Origin: a virus | DNA length: 31,450 nt | Virus record (IMG/VR): IMGVR_UViG_3300034375_008912 | Coordinates: 1 to 31,450 of that record | Reading direction: 5' to 3' (one strand) | Part shown: in pieces, positions 24,865-31,450 of the stretch | Layout: each line of letters begins with the position of its first letter | Numbering within the stretch: the first letter of the stretch is position 1 | Notes under the pieces: generated by a model | What the model was told of the DNA's origin: nothing | What the model saw: only the letters and a program-made list of their open reading frames with translations | Databases searched by the model: none | Translations under genes and position numbers: made by a program

Positions 24865-25202
24865 TGGGCAAAATGCAAAGAGACAAGGGCGCGCGCTTCG
24901 AGCGTGAGGTGGCCAGAGAGTTCAACGCAGTGCTCAAGGGCTGCGATGCTAAGCGCGGACTGCAAACACGCGGAGGCGCTGCAGAGTGCCCTGATGTGAC
25001 TGCTGGGCCGTTTGCGATTGAGTGCAAGGTTGGCAAAAAGCCACCAGTCAGAACAGCGCTCAACACAGCTGTGGAGCACTGCCCAGCGGGGCACTATCCC
25101 ATGGCCATTATTAAAGAGGACAGGAAGCAGCCATTTGCAGTCATGCAGCTGGATGACCTGCTGGACATATTGCAGGAGTGGTGGGATCTAAAATGCGAAT
25201 AA
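24864..25202 (+). CDS. Holliday-junction-resolvase-like PD-(D/E)XK nuclease
   Basis: The 112-residue protein starts at GTG 24864 (TAGTG overlap), with ATG 24873 as an alternative. It has the small-nuclease pattern: KGARFEREVAREF with E13, then ECPDV with D44, then AIECKVGKKP with E53-C-K55, that is E...PD...ExK. This matches archaeal Hjc-type or VRR-like PD-(D/E)XK enzymes. The length (about 110 residues) fits Hjc. It probably resolves branched phage DNA or trims recombination intermediates, next to the SSB and PrimPol-helicase genes. Exact substrate is not known. Confidence 0.7.
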   Translation: MGKMQRDKGARFEREVAREFNAVLKGCDAKRGLQTRGGAAECPDVTAGPFAIECKVGKKPPVRTALNTAVEHCPAGHYPMAIIKEDRKQPFAVMQLDDLLDILQEWWDLKCE

Positions 25203-25582
25203 TACACAAGCTGACAGGCAGAGAGCAGAAGCAGCGCATGAGCCTGCACGATGGCAGGTATCTTTACACCGTTGAGGCTCTGTGCGGTATCTGGATTGAC
25301 CCAAGGGACAATGATGACATTGGCGATGATTGCAAGCTGTGTGCAGCAGCTGAAGTCACTGACAAGCCGCAGCACTACACTGAGACCGCCATTGAGTGCA
25401 TTGATGCGATACGCACCACGCTTGGTGAGGAAGGTTTCAAACAATACTGCAGAGGCAACGTCATCAAGTATGCCTGGCGAGCAGGCAAGAAAGGCAATTT
25501 TCAAGAGGACATGACCAAGTGTGTGCGGTTTGCCATGTGGGCAGCTGGCACTGACTGGCGTGATAGCAAGGAGGATGATTAG
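25193..25582 (+). CDS. DUF3310 protein with N-terminal Cys segment
   Basis: Starting at ATG 25193 (10-base overlap with the nuclease gene) the product has 129 residues. Residues about 55-129 fit DUF3310: KPQHYTETAIECIDAIRTTL, FKQYCRGNVIKYAWRAGKKG, then EDMTKCVRFAMW. This domain is common in phages, often near nucleotide-metabolism genes, and its biochemical role is not established. The first ~50 residues hold C31, C47 and C50 (CGIW, DDCKLC), a possible half-zinc site not normally part of the domain. GTG 25178/25181 are alternative starts. Confidence 0.75.
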   Translation: MRIIHKLTGREQKQRMSLHDGRYLYTVEALCGIWIDPRDNDDIGDDCKLCAAAEVTDKPQHYTETAIECIDAIRTTLGEEGFKQYCRGNVIKYAWRAGKKGNFQEDMTKCVRFAMWAAGTDWRDSKEDD

Positions 25583-25584
25583 TT

Positions 25585-26094
25585 ATGAATTGGGAACAAG
25601 CTGCAAAATTGGTCAACACAAGTGGTGGCAGCGGCGGTAAGTATCTGCGCCTTGGGCCAGGTGAATCATGCAAGGGGGTGCCTGGTACTGCCAAGGTCAA
25701 TGTGCGTGAGACCGTATGGACTGGCCAACAGTCTGAGGATTATGACCCAAAGAATCCAGCCCACAGCGGCCTTCGCCCGTCGCAGAAGTTTGGCATCAAC
25801 TGGTGGTCATATGAGTCACGTGAGATGCAGATTTGGGAGATGAGCAAAAGCACCTTCGTCAGCCTGCTGGGTGCAGTAAACAAGGATGGCAAGGGCAACG
25901 TGTTCAAGGTCAAGCGCATCGGTGAGGGCAAGTCTACTGTCTACGATGTGGAGGCCATTGCGCCACTGGTTGGCGATGATTTGGATGTGGTCAAGGTAGC
26001 ATTTGAGCGCGATTCATTTGATTTGGAATCGGAGCTCAGCGCATCAAAACCGCCATCAGCTGGCAGCTTTGATGACGATGACATTCCTTTTTAG
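25585..26094 (+). CDS. ssb: Single-stranded DNA-binding protein
   Basis: The 169-residue protein ends in an acidic tail, SFDDDDIPF, identical in type to the SSB tip (acidic run then (I/L)PF) that binds partner proteins. The centre has strands and aromatic residues of an OB fold, KVNVRETVW, GINWWSYESREMQIWEMS, and FKVKRIGEGKSTVYDVEA. AAGGAGG lies upstream of the start. It should coat single-stranded phage DNA during replication and recombination and recruit the primase-helicase and nucleases encoded next to it. The sequence between OB and tail is Ser/Pro-rich and short. Confidence 0.8.
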   Translation: MNWEQAAKLVNTSGGSGGKYLRLGPGESCKGVPGTAKVNVRETVWTGQQSEDYDPKNPAHSGLRPSQKFGINWWSYESREMQIWEMSKSTFVSLLGAVNKDGKGNVFKVKRIGEGKSTVYDVEAIAPLVGDDLDVVKVAFERDSFDLESELSASKPPSAGSFDDDDIPF

Positions 26095-26130
26095 GCCTTA
26101 CAGATAACCCCACAACGCAGCAGGTGCCTT

Positions 26131-28494
26131 GTGTCTCAATTCACTCAAAACGCGGCCACAAGGCTCCTGTCTGCCGCTCTTTCATACGCCAAGCATCAGG
26201 GCTGGCGAGTATTCCCAGTTGACCCTGTGGATGGCAAGCGGCCAAAGATTGCCAAATGGCAAGAAAAGGCCACCACCAATCCAGAGCAGATCCGTACCTG
26301 GTGGCAGGCCTGGCCCAACGCCAATATTGGCATCGCCACAGGTGAGCGCTCAGGTATCTGGGTGCTTGACGTAGATGTCAAAGATGACAAGCCAGGGCAC
26401 GAGAGCCTGTCAGACCTAGAGTCTCAACATGGCGAGCTGCCAGCGACCATGCACGCGATCACGGGCAGTGGTGGCTCACACTATTATTTTCGCTGTCCAG
26501 AGGGCACCAAGGTCAAAAATAGCGCTGACAGCATTGCCCCTGGCCTGGATGTGCGTGGCTCTGGTGGGTTTATTGTGGCACCACCATCTGTGCACAGCTG
26601 TGGCAGATATTATGAGTGGGAGATTGAGAGCGCCGATGAGGTCTGTGATGCACCAGCTTGGCTGCTTCAGCTGGTCGAGCGTAAGCGGAGGCGCAACGCT
26701 GACCACTTGGATGTAGAGCCTGTATATACAGACAGCACCACCGATTTTGGCAGGGCAAAGCTTGAGGCTGAGTGCTTGTCATTTGCTGCGCGTACATCCA
26801 ACAGAAACCACCATCTCAACCTGGCAGCGTATCATATAGGCCGATACGTGGCCGGTGGTGAGATTGCCAGACAGGACGCAGAGCAGGCACTCTGGGCTGC
26901 AGCGATGCAGCAACGTGACAAGGGCTGGACTGATGGCAACGCACAGATACGCAGCACTATTGGCAGCGCGCTGGACAGCGGTCAGGCCAACCCATACCGA
27001 CAGGCGCCGCGCATTGTCATGAGAGGTGACAACCATGCTGAAGTGGTTGACAGGGCTGTGCAGTTTTTGGCTGACCATGCTGACGACCTGTACCAGAGGC
27101 ATGGCCTGCTTTGCACAGTGCACGATACACCCACAGGCAGGGCCATTGTGGATGTGAAGCGCGGCAGGCTACGCCACAGGCTGGGTCAGGTCATCCAGTG
27201 GTATAAGCTCGTCAGTAATGGTGACACTGTTGAGCAGAAGCGCTGCAACGTGCCACAGGATGTGGTGGTCATGCTGCACGAGCTGCAGCAGTTCGGTCCT
27301 ATTCGATACCTTGAGGGACTCGCAGACAGCCCAGTGGTCACACCATCTGGTGAGGTCAGAGATGAGCCTGGGTATGATGCGAGCACACGCACACTGTATG
27401 ACCCACAGGGTGTGCGCTTCCCACCAGTCAAGACAGCGCCCACCAAGGATGATGCACATGCTGCATACAACCTTCTGCGTGAGATTCTGACTGACTTTCC
27501 ATTTGCGGGAGAGTTGGAGCTCGCTGCAGCGGTGTCAGGCATAATGACTGCAGTATTGCGTCAGAGCATGCGCACAGCGCCATTGTACCTGTACGATGGC
27601 AACACGCCAGGCAGTGGCAAGTCATTGCTTGCAAAGCTGGCTATGTGCATCGCCACAGGCTCAAGCAGTCAGCCCACAGCCACCAACGCCACCAACGAAG
27701 AGCTTGCCAAGCAGGTGACAGGCCTGCTGAGCGCTGGTCAGCGGTTTCTCCTACTCGATAACATAGGCCACACTCAGGCGCTTGGTGGTCCTACATTGGA
27801 TGCGCTTATCACATCTGAGCGATGGTCACAGCGTCTGCTGGGTGGCAATCAGGTGTTTAGCGCGCCCAACACCCTGATGGTCATGGCTACAGGCAACAAT
27901 GTGCGCCTTGCTGGGGACATGTTGAGGCGCGTGATCTGCTGCTATTTGGACCCACAGACGGAAAGGCCTGACCAGCGTGAGCGCTTCAAATATCCTGACA
28001 TACTCCGCCATGCAGCTGCAATGAGGCCACAACTGGTGCACGCTGTGCTCACGCTGATGCGCGCACATCTTGCAGCAGGCAGGCCATCAAGGCAGCCGAC
28101 ACTGGGCACCTTCTATGACTGGTCAGCGTGGGTGCGTGAGCCAATACTCTGGGTGTCTGACTTGGATGTGGCCAGCACGCAGAACAGGCTCAGAGACAGC
28201 GGCGATGAGCGTCTGGTGGCTTGGCGCGTGTTTATGCAGTCATGGCGCTCCAAATGGTATGCACACGCTGTGAGCACGTCTGATGCTTACGCAGCAGTCA
28301 CCACGTGTGTCAGTGAGCATGACTTTGCTATGCGTGAGAGCTTGGAACACTTTACAGCTAAGCTGAGCACCAGAGCGCTGGGCTATATCTTCAGAAGCTG
28401 GGAGGGGCGCATTGTGGGCGGTTTGAGGCTCAAGAAGGCTGGCAGAGGGCGCAAGGGCACTGAGTGGCTAGTTGAGCAGGTACAGTCACAGTGA
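26131..28494 (+). CDS. PrimPol-helicase: AEP primase-polymerase fused to a P-loop helicase
   Basis: The 787-residue protein begins with a bifunctional primase-polymerase domain (residues about 5-190). It carries DVD at D80/D82, GSGGSH ending at H117 and a further acid at D140 in GLDVRGSGGF, the three catalytic motifs of the archaeo-eukaryotic primase group. The C-terminal half has a Walker A GNTPGSGKS at 490-498, Walker B FLLLDN with D543, and a sensor-like ATGNN followed by RRV (about 585-600), in the style of phage and plasmid superfamily 3-like helicases. The protein should unwind DNA and lay primers in one chain. A GTG start is used, with CAGGTG upstream. Confidence 0.85.
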   Translation: MSQFTQNAATRLLSAALSYAKHQGWRVFPVDPVDGKRPKIAKWQEKATTNPEQIRTWWQAWPNANIGIATGERSGIWVLDVDVKDDKPGHESLSDLESQHGELPATMHAITGSGGSHYYFRCPEGTKVKNSADSIAPGLDVRGSGGFIVAPPSVHSCGRYYEWEIESADEVCDAPAWLLQLVERKRRRNADHLDVEPVYTDSTTDFGRAKLEAECLSFAARTSNRNHHLNLAAYHIGRYVAGGEIARQDAEQALWAAAMQQRDKGWTDGNAQIRSTIGSALDSGQANPYRQAPRIVMRGDNHAEVVDRAVQFLADHADDLYQRHGLLCTVHDTPTGRAIVDVKRGRLRHRLGQVIQWYKLVSNGDTVEQKRCNVPQDVVVMLHELQQFGPIRYLEGLADSPVVTPSGEVRDEPGYDASTRTLYDPQGVRFPPVKTAPTKDDAHAAYNLLREILTDFPFAGELELAAAVSGIMTAVLRQSMRTAPLYLYDGNTPGSGKSLLAKLAMCIATGSSSQPTATNATNEELAKQVTGLLSAGQRFLLLDNIGHTQALGGPTLDALITSERWSQRLLGGNQVFSAPNTLMVMATGNNVRLAGDMLRRVICCYLDPQTERPDQRERFKYPDILRHAAAMRPQLVHAVLTLMRAHLAAGRPSRQPTLGTFYDWSAWVREPILWVSDLDVASTQNRLRDSGDERLVAWRVFMQSWRSKWYAHAVSTSDAYAAVTTCVSEHDFAMRESLEHFTAKLSTRALGYIFRSWEGRIVGGLRLKKAGRGRKGTEWLVEQVQSQ

Positions 28495-28495
28495 C

Positions 28496-28594
28496 CTATG
28501 TAACGTCATGTGACAACATCTACAACGCATCTTCACGCTGTAAGTGCTTGAGGTGCAACAGGAAATCACAAAGTGTGTAGATGACGTTACATAG
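28496..28594 (+). repeat. Inverted repeat (14-bp perfect arms), with part of a repeat family
   Basis: The left arm CTATGTAACGTCAT (28496-28509) and right arm ATGACGTTACATAG (28581-28594) are perfect reverse complements, 71 bases apart. The unit continues on the left with GTGACAACATCTACAAC, and the right arm read in reverse continues with CTACAC, so the right copy looks like a shortened relative. A third, direct copy lies at 28659-28679. Intergenic between replication genes; possible operator sites or origin repeats. Confidence 0.75.
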
Positions 28595-28679
28595 ATCCGA
28601 ATCTTACGCACGCGCGCATGCGCGCACACGCGCGCACGTGCGCGCATTAGATTTGGATCTATGTGACAACATCTACAAC
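28510..28679 (+). repeat. Direct repeat of ATGTGACAACATCTACAAC
   Basis: The 19-base word occurs at 28508-28526 and again at 28661-28679; the second copy is preceded by CT, so it also matches the first bases of the inverted-repeat arm (CTATG). The second copy overlaps the -35 region of the TATAAT promoter at 28696-28701. The spacing and shared core make a common protein-binding site plausible. Confidence 0.7.
28605..28647 (+). other. Z-DNA-prone alternating tract bracketed by 12-bp inverted arms
   Basis: All 43 bases alternate strictly pyrimidine-purine and are mostly CG and CA/TG steps, the best Z-DNA-forming class. Inside are two perfect palindromes: GCGCGCATGCGCGC (28612-28625) and GCGCGCACGTGCGCGC (28630-28645). 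Outside, AGATCCGAATCT (28593-28604) and AGATTTGGATCT (28649-28660) are inverted repeats with one G-T-type mismatch and lie directly at the ends of the tract. The whole element could extrude as a cruciform or flip to Z-form under negative supercoiling. It does not code for a protein. Confidence 0.8.
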
Positions 28680-28695
28680 ACAGGCAAAAAGGCCA

Positions 28696-28701
28696 TATAA
28701 T
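28696..28701 (+). promoter_or_regulatory. TATAAT -10 box of the nuclease gene promoter
   Basis: A perfect TATAAT lies downstream of the repeat region, giving an expected transcript start near 28708 and an untranslated leader of about 70 bases before ATG 28780. The bases 17 upstream (CTACAA) are a poor -35 box and fall inside the repeat copy at 28659-28679, which suggests either activation or repression by a repeat-binding protein. Confidence 0.5.
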
Positions 28702-28779
28702 AACAGGCGCTTACAGCGTGAAGATGGGCAATTCTATCTGCACACATATGCGCGCCATCGTCACAGAGAGGCAAAAACC

Positions 28780-29853
28780 ATGAGCAAACGACTATCATTC
28801 ACCCGTCTGGATACATTTGAGCGCTGCCCAAAGCAGTACAGCCTGAGATACATTGAGCGAGCTGCAGCCAACAGGCCTGACAGCCTGACGTTTGGCAGCA
28901 CGCTCCACACAGCGCTTGAGGATACTGTTGACGCACTCGTCAAGGCCAACCACACAGGTGAGATTGATGAGAGCCTGGTGCTTGATGAGTATGAGAAGGC
29001 TTGGCGCGCGTCTGACTGCACTGACCGCACACTGTATGAGGAGGGCAAGCGCTTGCTGTCTCAATGGGCTGCCAGGATGGGCGTGTTTACTCACGGTCAG
29101 GTGTTGGACACTGAGCGCAAATTTACGATGCAACTGGCTGGTGTGACTGTCACAGGCATCATAGACCGCATTGACCTCATTGATGAGCACACCATCAGGG
29201 TCATTGACTACAAGAGCAGCAAGGCCTGGATGGTGCCTGACGACTCAATGCAGCTGGCGTTGTACGGCATGGCTGCAAAGCAGATGTACAAGGGCATTGA
29301 GCGCGTACAGGTAGGCTTTGACCTGTTGCGCCACAATCAGCTGGTTGTGTGCGACATGACAGATGAGCTTGCTGAGAAGTGCTTGCAGTGGGTGCAGACG
29401 TTGGCAGCGCAGCTGCAGAGCGCTCAGCAGTACCCTGCAAGGCTCAACACCTTTTGCGCTTGGTGTGACTACTGCCACAGCTGCAACGCATACACTGACG
29501 CGATACAACAGCCCACGCATGTGCTGCAACTGGCAGACGATGAGCAGGCACTGGCTGACACTATCATGGCCACCAAGCAGCGACTCAAAGAGCTGCAAGG
29601 CATGCAACGCACACAGGCACTGCATGGCGAGGGCCAGAAGCGGCCCAGCGTGAGGCGCTCACGCAGGCTGCCAGCAGACAGGGCAGCAAAGGTGCTGGCC
29701 AAGTATGGGGTTGACCTGCCACTGTCAGCGCTCAGCATTGACAGCAAGTCAGCAGCCAAGATGACCAAGCACCTGAGCAAGTCTGACAGGGCGCTGGCAG
29801 GCGCAGCCATAGAGGCTGAGACCATCACAAGCAACACAACGGTGGTGAGATGA
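28780..29853 (+). CDS. RecB/Cas4-type PD-(D/E)XK nuclease with iron-sulfur cysteines
   Basis: Starting at ATG 28780 the protein has 357 residues. The motifs are H43 in FGSTLH, D129 in TGIIDRID, and D143-Y-K145 in DYKSSK: the RecB-family nuclease set. Four cysteines fit the iron-sulfur staple of AddB/Cas4: C16 in ERCPKQY, and C226, C229 and C235 in FCAWCDYCHSC (spacings x2 then x5); C232 is extra. Such enzymes process DNA ends. The first ~40 codons of a longer GTG-started frame (28663) were rejected since they overlap the promoter and AGAGG (28766-28770) precedes ATG 28780. Residues after ~260 are charged and helical. Confidence 0.8.
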   Translation: MSKRLSFTRLDTFERCPKQYSLRYIERAAANRPDSLTFGSTLHTALEDTVDALVKANHTGEIDESLVLDEYEKAWRASDCTDRTLYEEGKRLLSQWAARMGVFTHGQVLDTERKFTMQLAGVTVTGIIDRIDLIDEHTIRVIDYKSSKAWMVPDDSMQLALYGMAAKQMYKGIERVQVGFDLLRHNQLVVCDMTDELAEKCLQWVQTLAAQLQSAQQYPARLNTFCAWCDYCHSCNAYTDAIQQPTHVLQLADDEQALADTIMATKQRLKELQGMQRTQALHGEGQKRPSVRRSRRLPADRAAKVLAKYGVDLPLSALSIDSKSAAKMTKHLSKSDRALAGAAIEAETITSNTTVVR

Positions 29854-29999
29854 TTGAGATATACACAGCAGGGGCGCTCATCACATGCGCCATGATATAC
29901 AGCAGCAACAGAACCACAGGCATGCCTTGGCTGTACCTGACAGCAGCCACAGCGCTCTGGCCTTTGTGGTGGTTGGGGGTTGGCGTTGATTCGTACTGA
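29850..29999 (+). CDS. 49-residue membrane micro-protein
   Basis: An open frame starts with ATG in an ATGA overlap with the nuclease stop. The product begins MIEIYTAGALITCAMIYSS, then has a short polar turn and a second hydrophobic stretch, MPWLYLTAATALWPLWWLGV, and ends VDSY. This is a helical-hairpin two-span membrane protein. Exact coupling at the start supports translation. Function is unknown. Confidence 0.6.
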   Translation: MIEIYTAGALITCAMIYSSNRTTGMPWLYLTAATALWPLWWLGVGVDSY

Positions 30000-30177
30000 T
30001 GCACCAGCGCCATTGCTGAGGTTGTATACGGACAACAGCATACACATTGTCATACGCAAGCATGATGGGCAGCTGCTGCTGGATGTGGAGTCGCTGCACA
30101 ACGATGCGCTGCAATTACGTGCAGAACTGAGGACAGACCAAGCCAAGCAGATTGCTGAGGTGCTGCAGAATGGTTGA
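29980..30177 (+). CDS. Hypothetical small protein
   Basis: The 65-residue product probably starts with TTG at 29980, or TTG 29986, which is spaced better from GGGGG at 29975-29979; it overlaps the end of the membrane micro-protein by up to 20 bases. It reads as three strands (LLRLYTDN, SIHIVIRKHD, QLLLDVESL) and a helix (LRAELRTDQAKQIAEVLQNG). I do not recognise it. It overlaps the next gene by eight bases. Confidence 0.5.
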   Translation: MALIRTDAPAPLLRLYTDNSIHIVIRKHDGQLLLDVESLHNDALQLRAELRTDQAKQIAEVLQNG

Positions 30178-30865
30178 GAGGCGTGGCATTGACGTGCAGG
30201 CTAGTTATGGGCTTATCAGAGCCATCTGCCTCAAATACTTTGGCAAGGCAGCTGCACAGGCCAGCATTGAGGCTGATGACCTGGTCAACCAGGTGGCCAT
30301 GGCCATTGAGGTCAGAAACCGTGGCAAGTGTCCTTACAAGCCAAAAGCAGGTCACGGTCCAAAGCCATACATTTACCGAGTGGCCTGGCAGACATTGGGC
30401 AGGATGGCGAGAAAGCGCAGAAGGTGGTACAACCTGGCACTGTGTGATGACCATGGCATGCTATGCCAGATAGCAGCAGCACAGGGTTATGCTGAGCTTG
30501 ATAGTCCACACCCACTTGGCAAGCTGGCTGATGAGGCCCAGGCAGAGAGGAGACAGATGGCAGCAGAGAAGAAGAAAGCCAAGCAGCGTGCATCTGCTGG
30601 TGAGCCACGCTTTGACCTGTTTGACCCATGGGCAATGCGCGCGCTGGCTGTGGCTGTGGCAGATGACGCCAGGGTCAACGGTGAGCGTGCACATCTGCGC
30701 CCTGGCGCGACTCTGGCAACATATGAGTCAAAGCTGTGCAGCAGCCTGAACGCATATCAACGCGGTGAGTGGGCAGCAGAGGATGGGTCAGCCCATCTGG
30801 CACATGTGATGGCAGCTGCCATGTGTATACTTGGCATCAGGCACAAAATGGAGCAGAGCAGATGA
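30170..30865 (+). CDS. Sigma-region-2-like domain fused to dATP/dGTP-diphosphohydrolase-like domain
   Basis: From ATG 30170 the product has 231 residues. Residues about 10-85 resemble sigma-70 family region 2: an acidic-hydrophobic helix, IEADDLVNQVAMAIEVRN, then YIYRVAWQTLGRMARKRRR, where such proteins bind the -10 element. A Lys/Arg/Glu linker follows. Residues about 146-231 resemble the dATP/dGTP diphosphohydrolase N-terminal (all-alpha NTP pyrophosphatase-like) domain: PRFDLFDPWAMRALAVAVAD, a Tyr/Leu helix, then GEWAAEDGSAHLAHVMAAAM. Both matches were made by eye. A DNA-binding protein of other type with an unrelated C-terminus is the alternative. Confidence 0.5.
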   Translation: MVERRGIDVQASYGLIRAICLKYFGKAAAQASIEADDLVNQVAMAIEVRNRGKCPYKPKAGHGPKPYIYRVAWQTLGRMARKRRRWYNLALCDDHGMLCQIAAAQGYAELDSPHPLGKLADEAQAERRQMAAEKKKAKQRASAGEPRFDLFDPWAMRALAVAVADDARVNGERAHLRPGATLATYESKLCSSLNAYQRGEWAAEDGSAHLAHVMAAAMCILGIRHKMEQSR

Positions 30866-31446
30866 GAAAGCTGAGAGCGAGGACAGGCACATTGCTGGTC
30901 AGCATGCTGAGCCAGGACACCACTGAGGATGGCAAACACATGGTTGACCCAGAGACTGGGTTGCTGCTTGGCAGAGAGGTGCACCAGCCAATCGGTGTGG
31001 TTGTGGCGTCTGGCGTGCATCATATACCTGTGGGCAGCAAGGTGGTCACCATTTGTGACTTGGGCGAGCAGTACAAGTGGCAGGGCATGCGCGTGCAGCT
31101 GGTCAAGGTGTCTGAGCCATGCAAGTGTGGCAGGGCAGTTGACACAAGCAGAGACTTGGCAGCGTACAAGCTGCCAAAGGGTGGCGCTTGGCATGCAGCG
31201 CCAGGCAAGGTGCTGGTGCAGATAGTGGAACGAGAGCAGGCAAGCGCTGAGATTGTGGCTGGCCAGGTGGCTGATGGGGTTGAGGTTGGCAGCGATTGCG
31301 CATCGCAGCGGTTTGTGTACCTTGAGCGCGGCGCGGGCATACGATGGTCAGAAGGCTGTGTCACTTATGCAGCGCTGTCAGATGCCAATCAATGCAGGTG
31401 TGGTAGAAAAGCCAGGTCAGATACTGGCAGAGGCAGAGGTCAATGA
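30862..31446 (+). CDS. Tandem GroES-like module protein, putative
   Basis: The gene starts at ATG 30862 (ATGA overlap) and codes for 194 residues in two similar halves. Each half begins with a strand of the GroES type (TGTLLVSMLS near residue 8; PGKVLVQIVE near 115), has a Val-Gly-Ser turn and Lys/Arg-Trp near its end, and closes with Cys-x-Cys-Gly-Arg at 87-91 and 178-182, a 91-residue period. Half one also has GVVVASGVHHIPVGSKVVTI, like the GroES beta barrel. A co-chaperonin-like role is possible; the CxCGR ends suggest a metal site not found in GroES. Confidence in the duplication is higher than in the fold. Confidence 0.5.
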   Translation: MRKLRARTGTLLVSMLSQDTTEDGKHMVDPETGLLLGREVHQPIGVVVASGVHHIPVGSKVVTICDLGEQYKWQGMRVQLVKVSEPCKCGRAVDTSRDLAAYKLPKGGAWHAAPGKVLVQIVEREQASAEIVAGQVADGVEVGSDCASQRFVYLERGAGIRWSEGCVTYAALSDANQCRCGRKARSDTGRGRGQ

Positions 31447-31450
31447 GCAG
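31443..31450 (+). CDS. Start of a further gene cut by the window edge
   Basis: An ATG at 31443 overlaps the TGA of the gene before it in the ATGA manner used throughout this genome, then the window ends. Only two whole codons (Met-Ser) are visible, so nothing can be said about the product. Confidence 0.35.

Noticed and set aside
28663-28779. Upstream extension of the RecB-type nuclease frame from GTG 28663
   Set aside because: The extra 39 residues would overlap a repeat copy and the TATAAT promoter; ATG 28780 has an AGAGG site and gives the usual N-terminal Cys-containing motif near residue 16.
1-31450. tRNA genes, CRISPR arrays, insertion sequences, integrase and attachment sites
   Set aside because: None was seen; no cloverleaf-like CCA-ended segments, regularly spaced repeats or transposase motifs were noticed.

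Overview
The window is a stretch of a tailed-phage genome, most likely a siphovirus with a non-contractile tail infecting a Gram-negative bacterium. The evidence is one long run of tightly packed plus-strand genes in virion order, a long tape-measure gene preceded by a frameshifted tail-chaperone pair, no recognisable sheath gene, and a small lipoprotein in the lysis cluster that needs an outer membrane to make sense. No integrase, tRNA, CRISPR array or insertion sequence was seen. I cannot name the species.

Region by region. 1-8097 is head and connector: the end of the large terminase, portal, two small head/neck proteins, scaffold, an unknown protein, decoration protein, major capsid protein, a head-tail adaptor with an EF-hand-like loop, a tail-terminator candidate and the tail tube. 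8108-8919 encodes the tail assembly chaperones, joined by a textbook -1 slippery site. 8950-19230 holds the tape measure, two paralogous ~240-residue tail proteins flanking a 917-residue hub-like protein, and a series of fibre/adhesion proteins including a LamG lectin domain and an internally duplicated protein. 19234-20691 is lysis: a TIM-barrel hydrolase, two small membrane proteins and a lipoprotein. 20688-22429 contains an unknown small gene, an HTH-metallophosphoesterase fusion and a conserved basic phage protein, ending at a terminator.

At 22473-22739 lies the only convincing minus-strand gene, an HTH regulator whose extended -10 promoter sits so close to its ATG that the mRNA should be leaderless. 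To its right the plus strand carries the early/replication module: unknown small genes, a two-HTH regulator, a zinc-ribbon protein, an RNase H-like protein that seems to lack its catalytic residues, a Holliday-junction-resolvase-like nuclease, a DUF3310 protein, a single-stranded-DNA-binding protein, a PrimPol-helicase, and a RecB/Cas4-type iron-sulfur nuclease. Past these lie small proteins, a protein that appears to join a sigma-region-2-like part to a dATP/dGTP-diphosphohydrolase-like part, and a duplicated GroES-like protein.

The most unusual non-coding DNA is the 285-bp gap at 28495-28779 between the PrimPol gene and the nuclease gene. It has a 14-bp perfect inverted repeat, a direct repeat, and a 43-nt strictly alternating pyrimidine-purine tract (Z-DNA-prone) containing two perfect palindromes and bracketed by 12-bp inverted arms, followed by a TATAAT promoter. 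It is the best candidate for a replication origin and/or operator region. All functional calls come from reading motifs and gene order; no database search was run.
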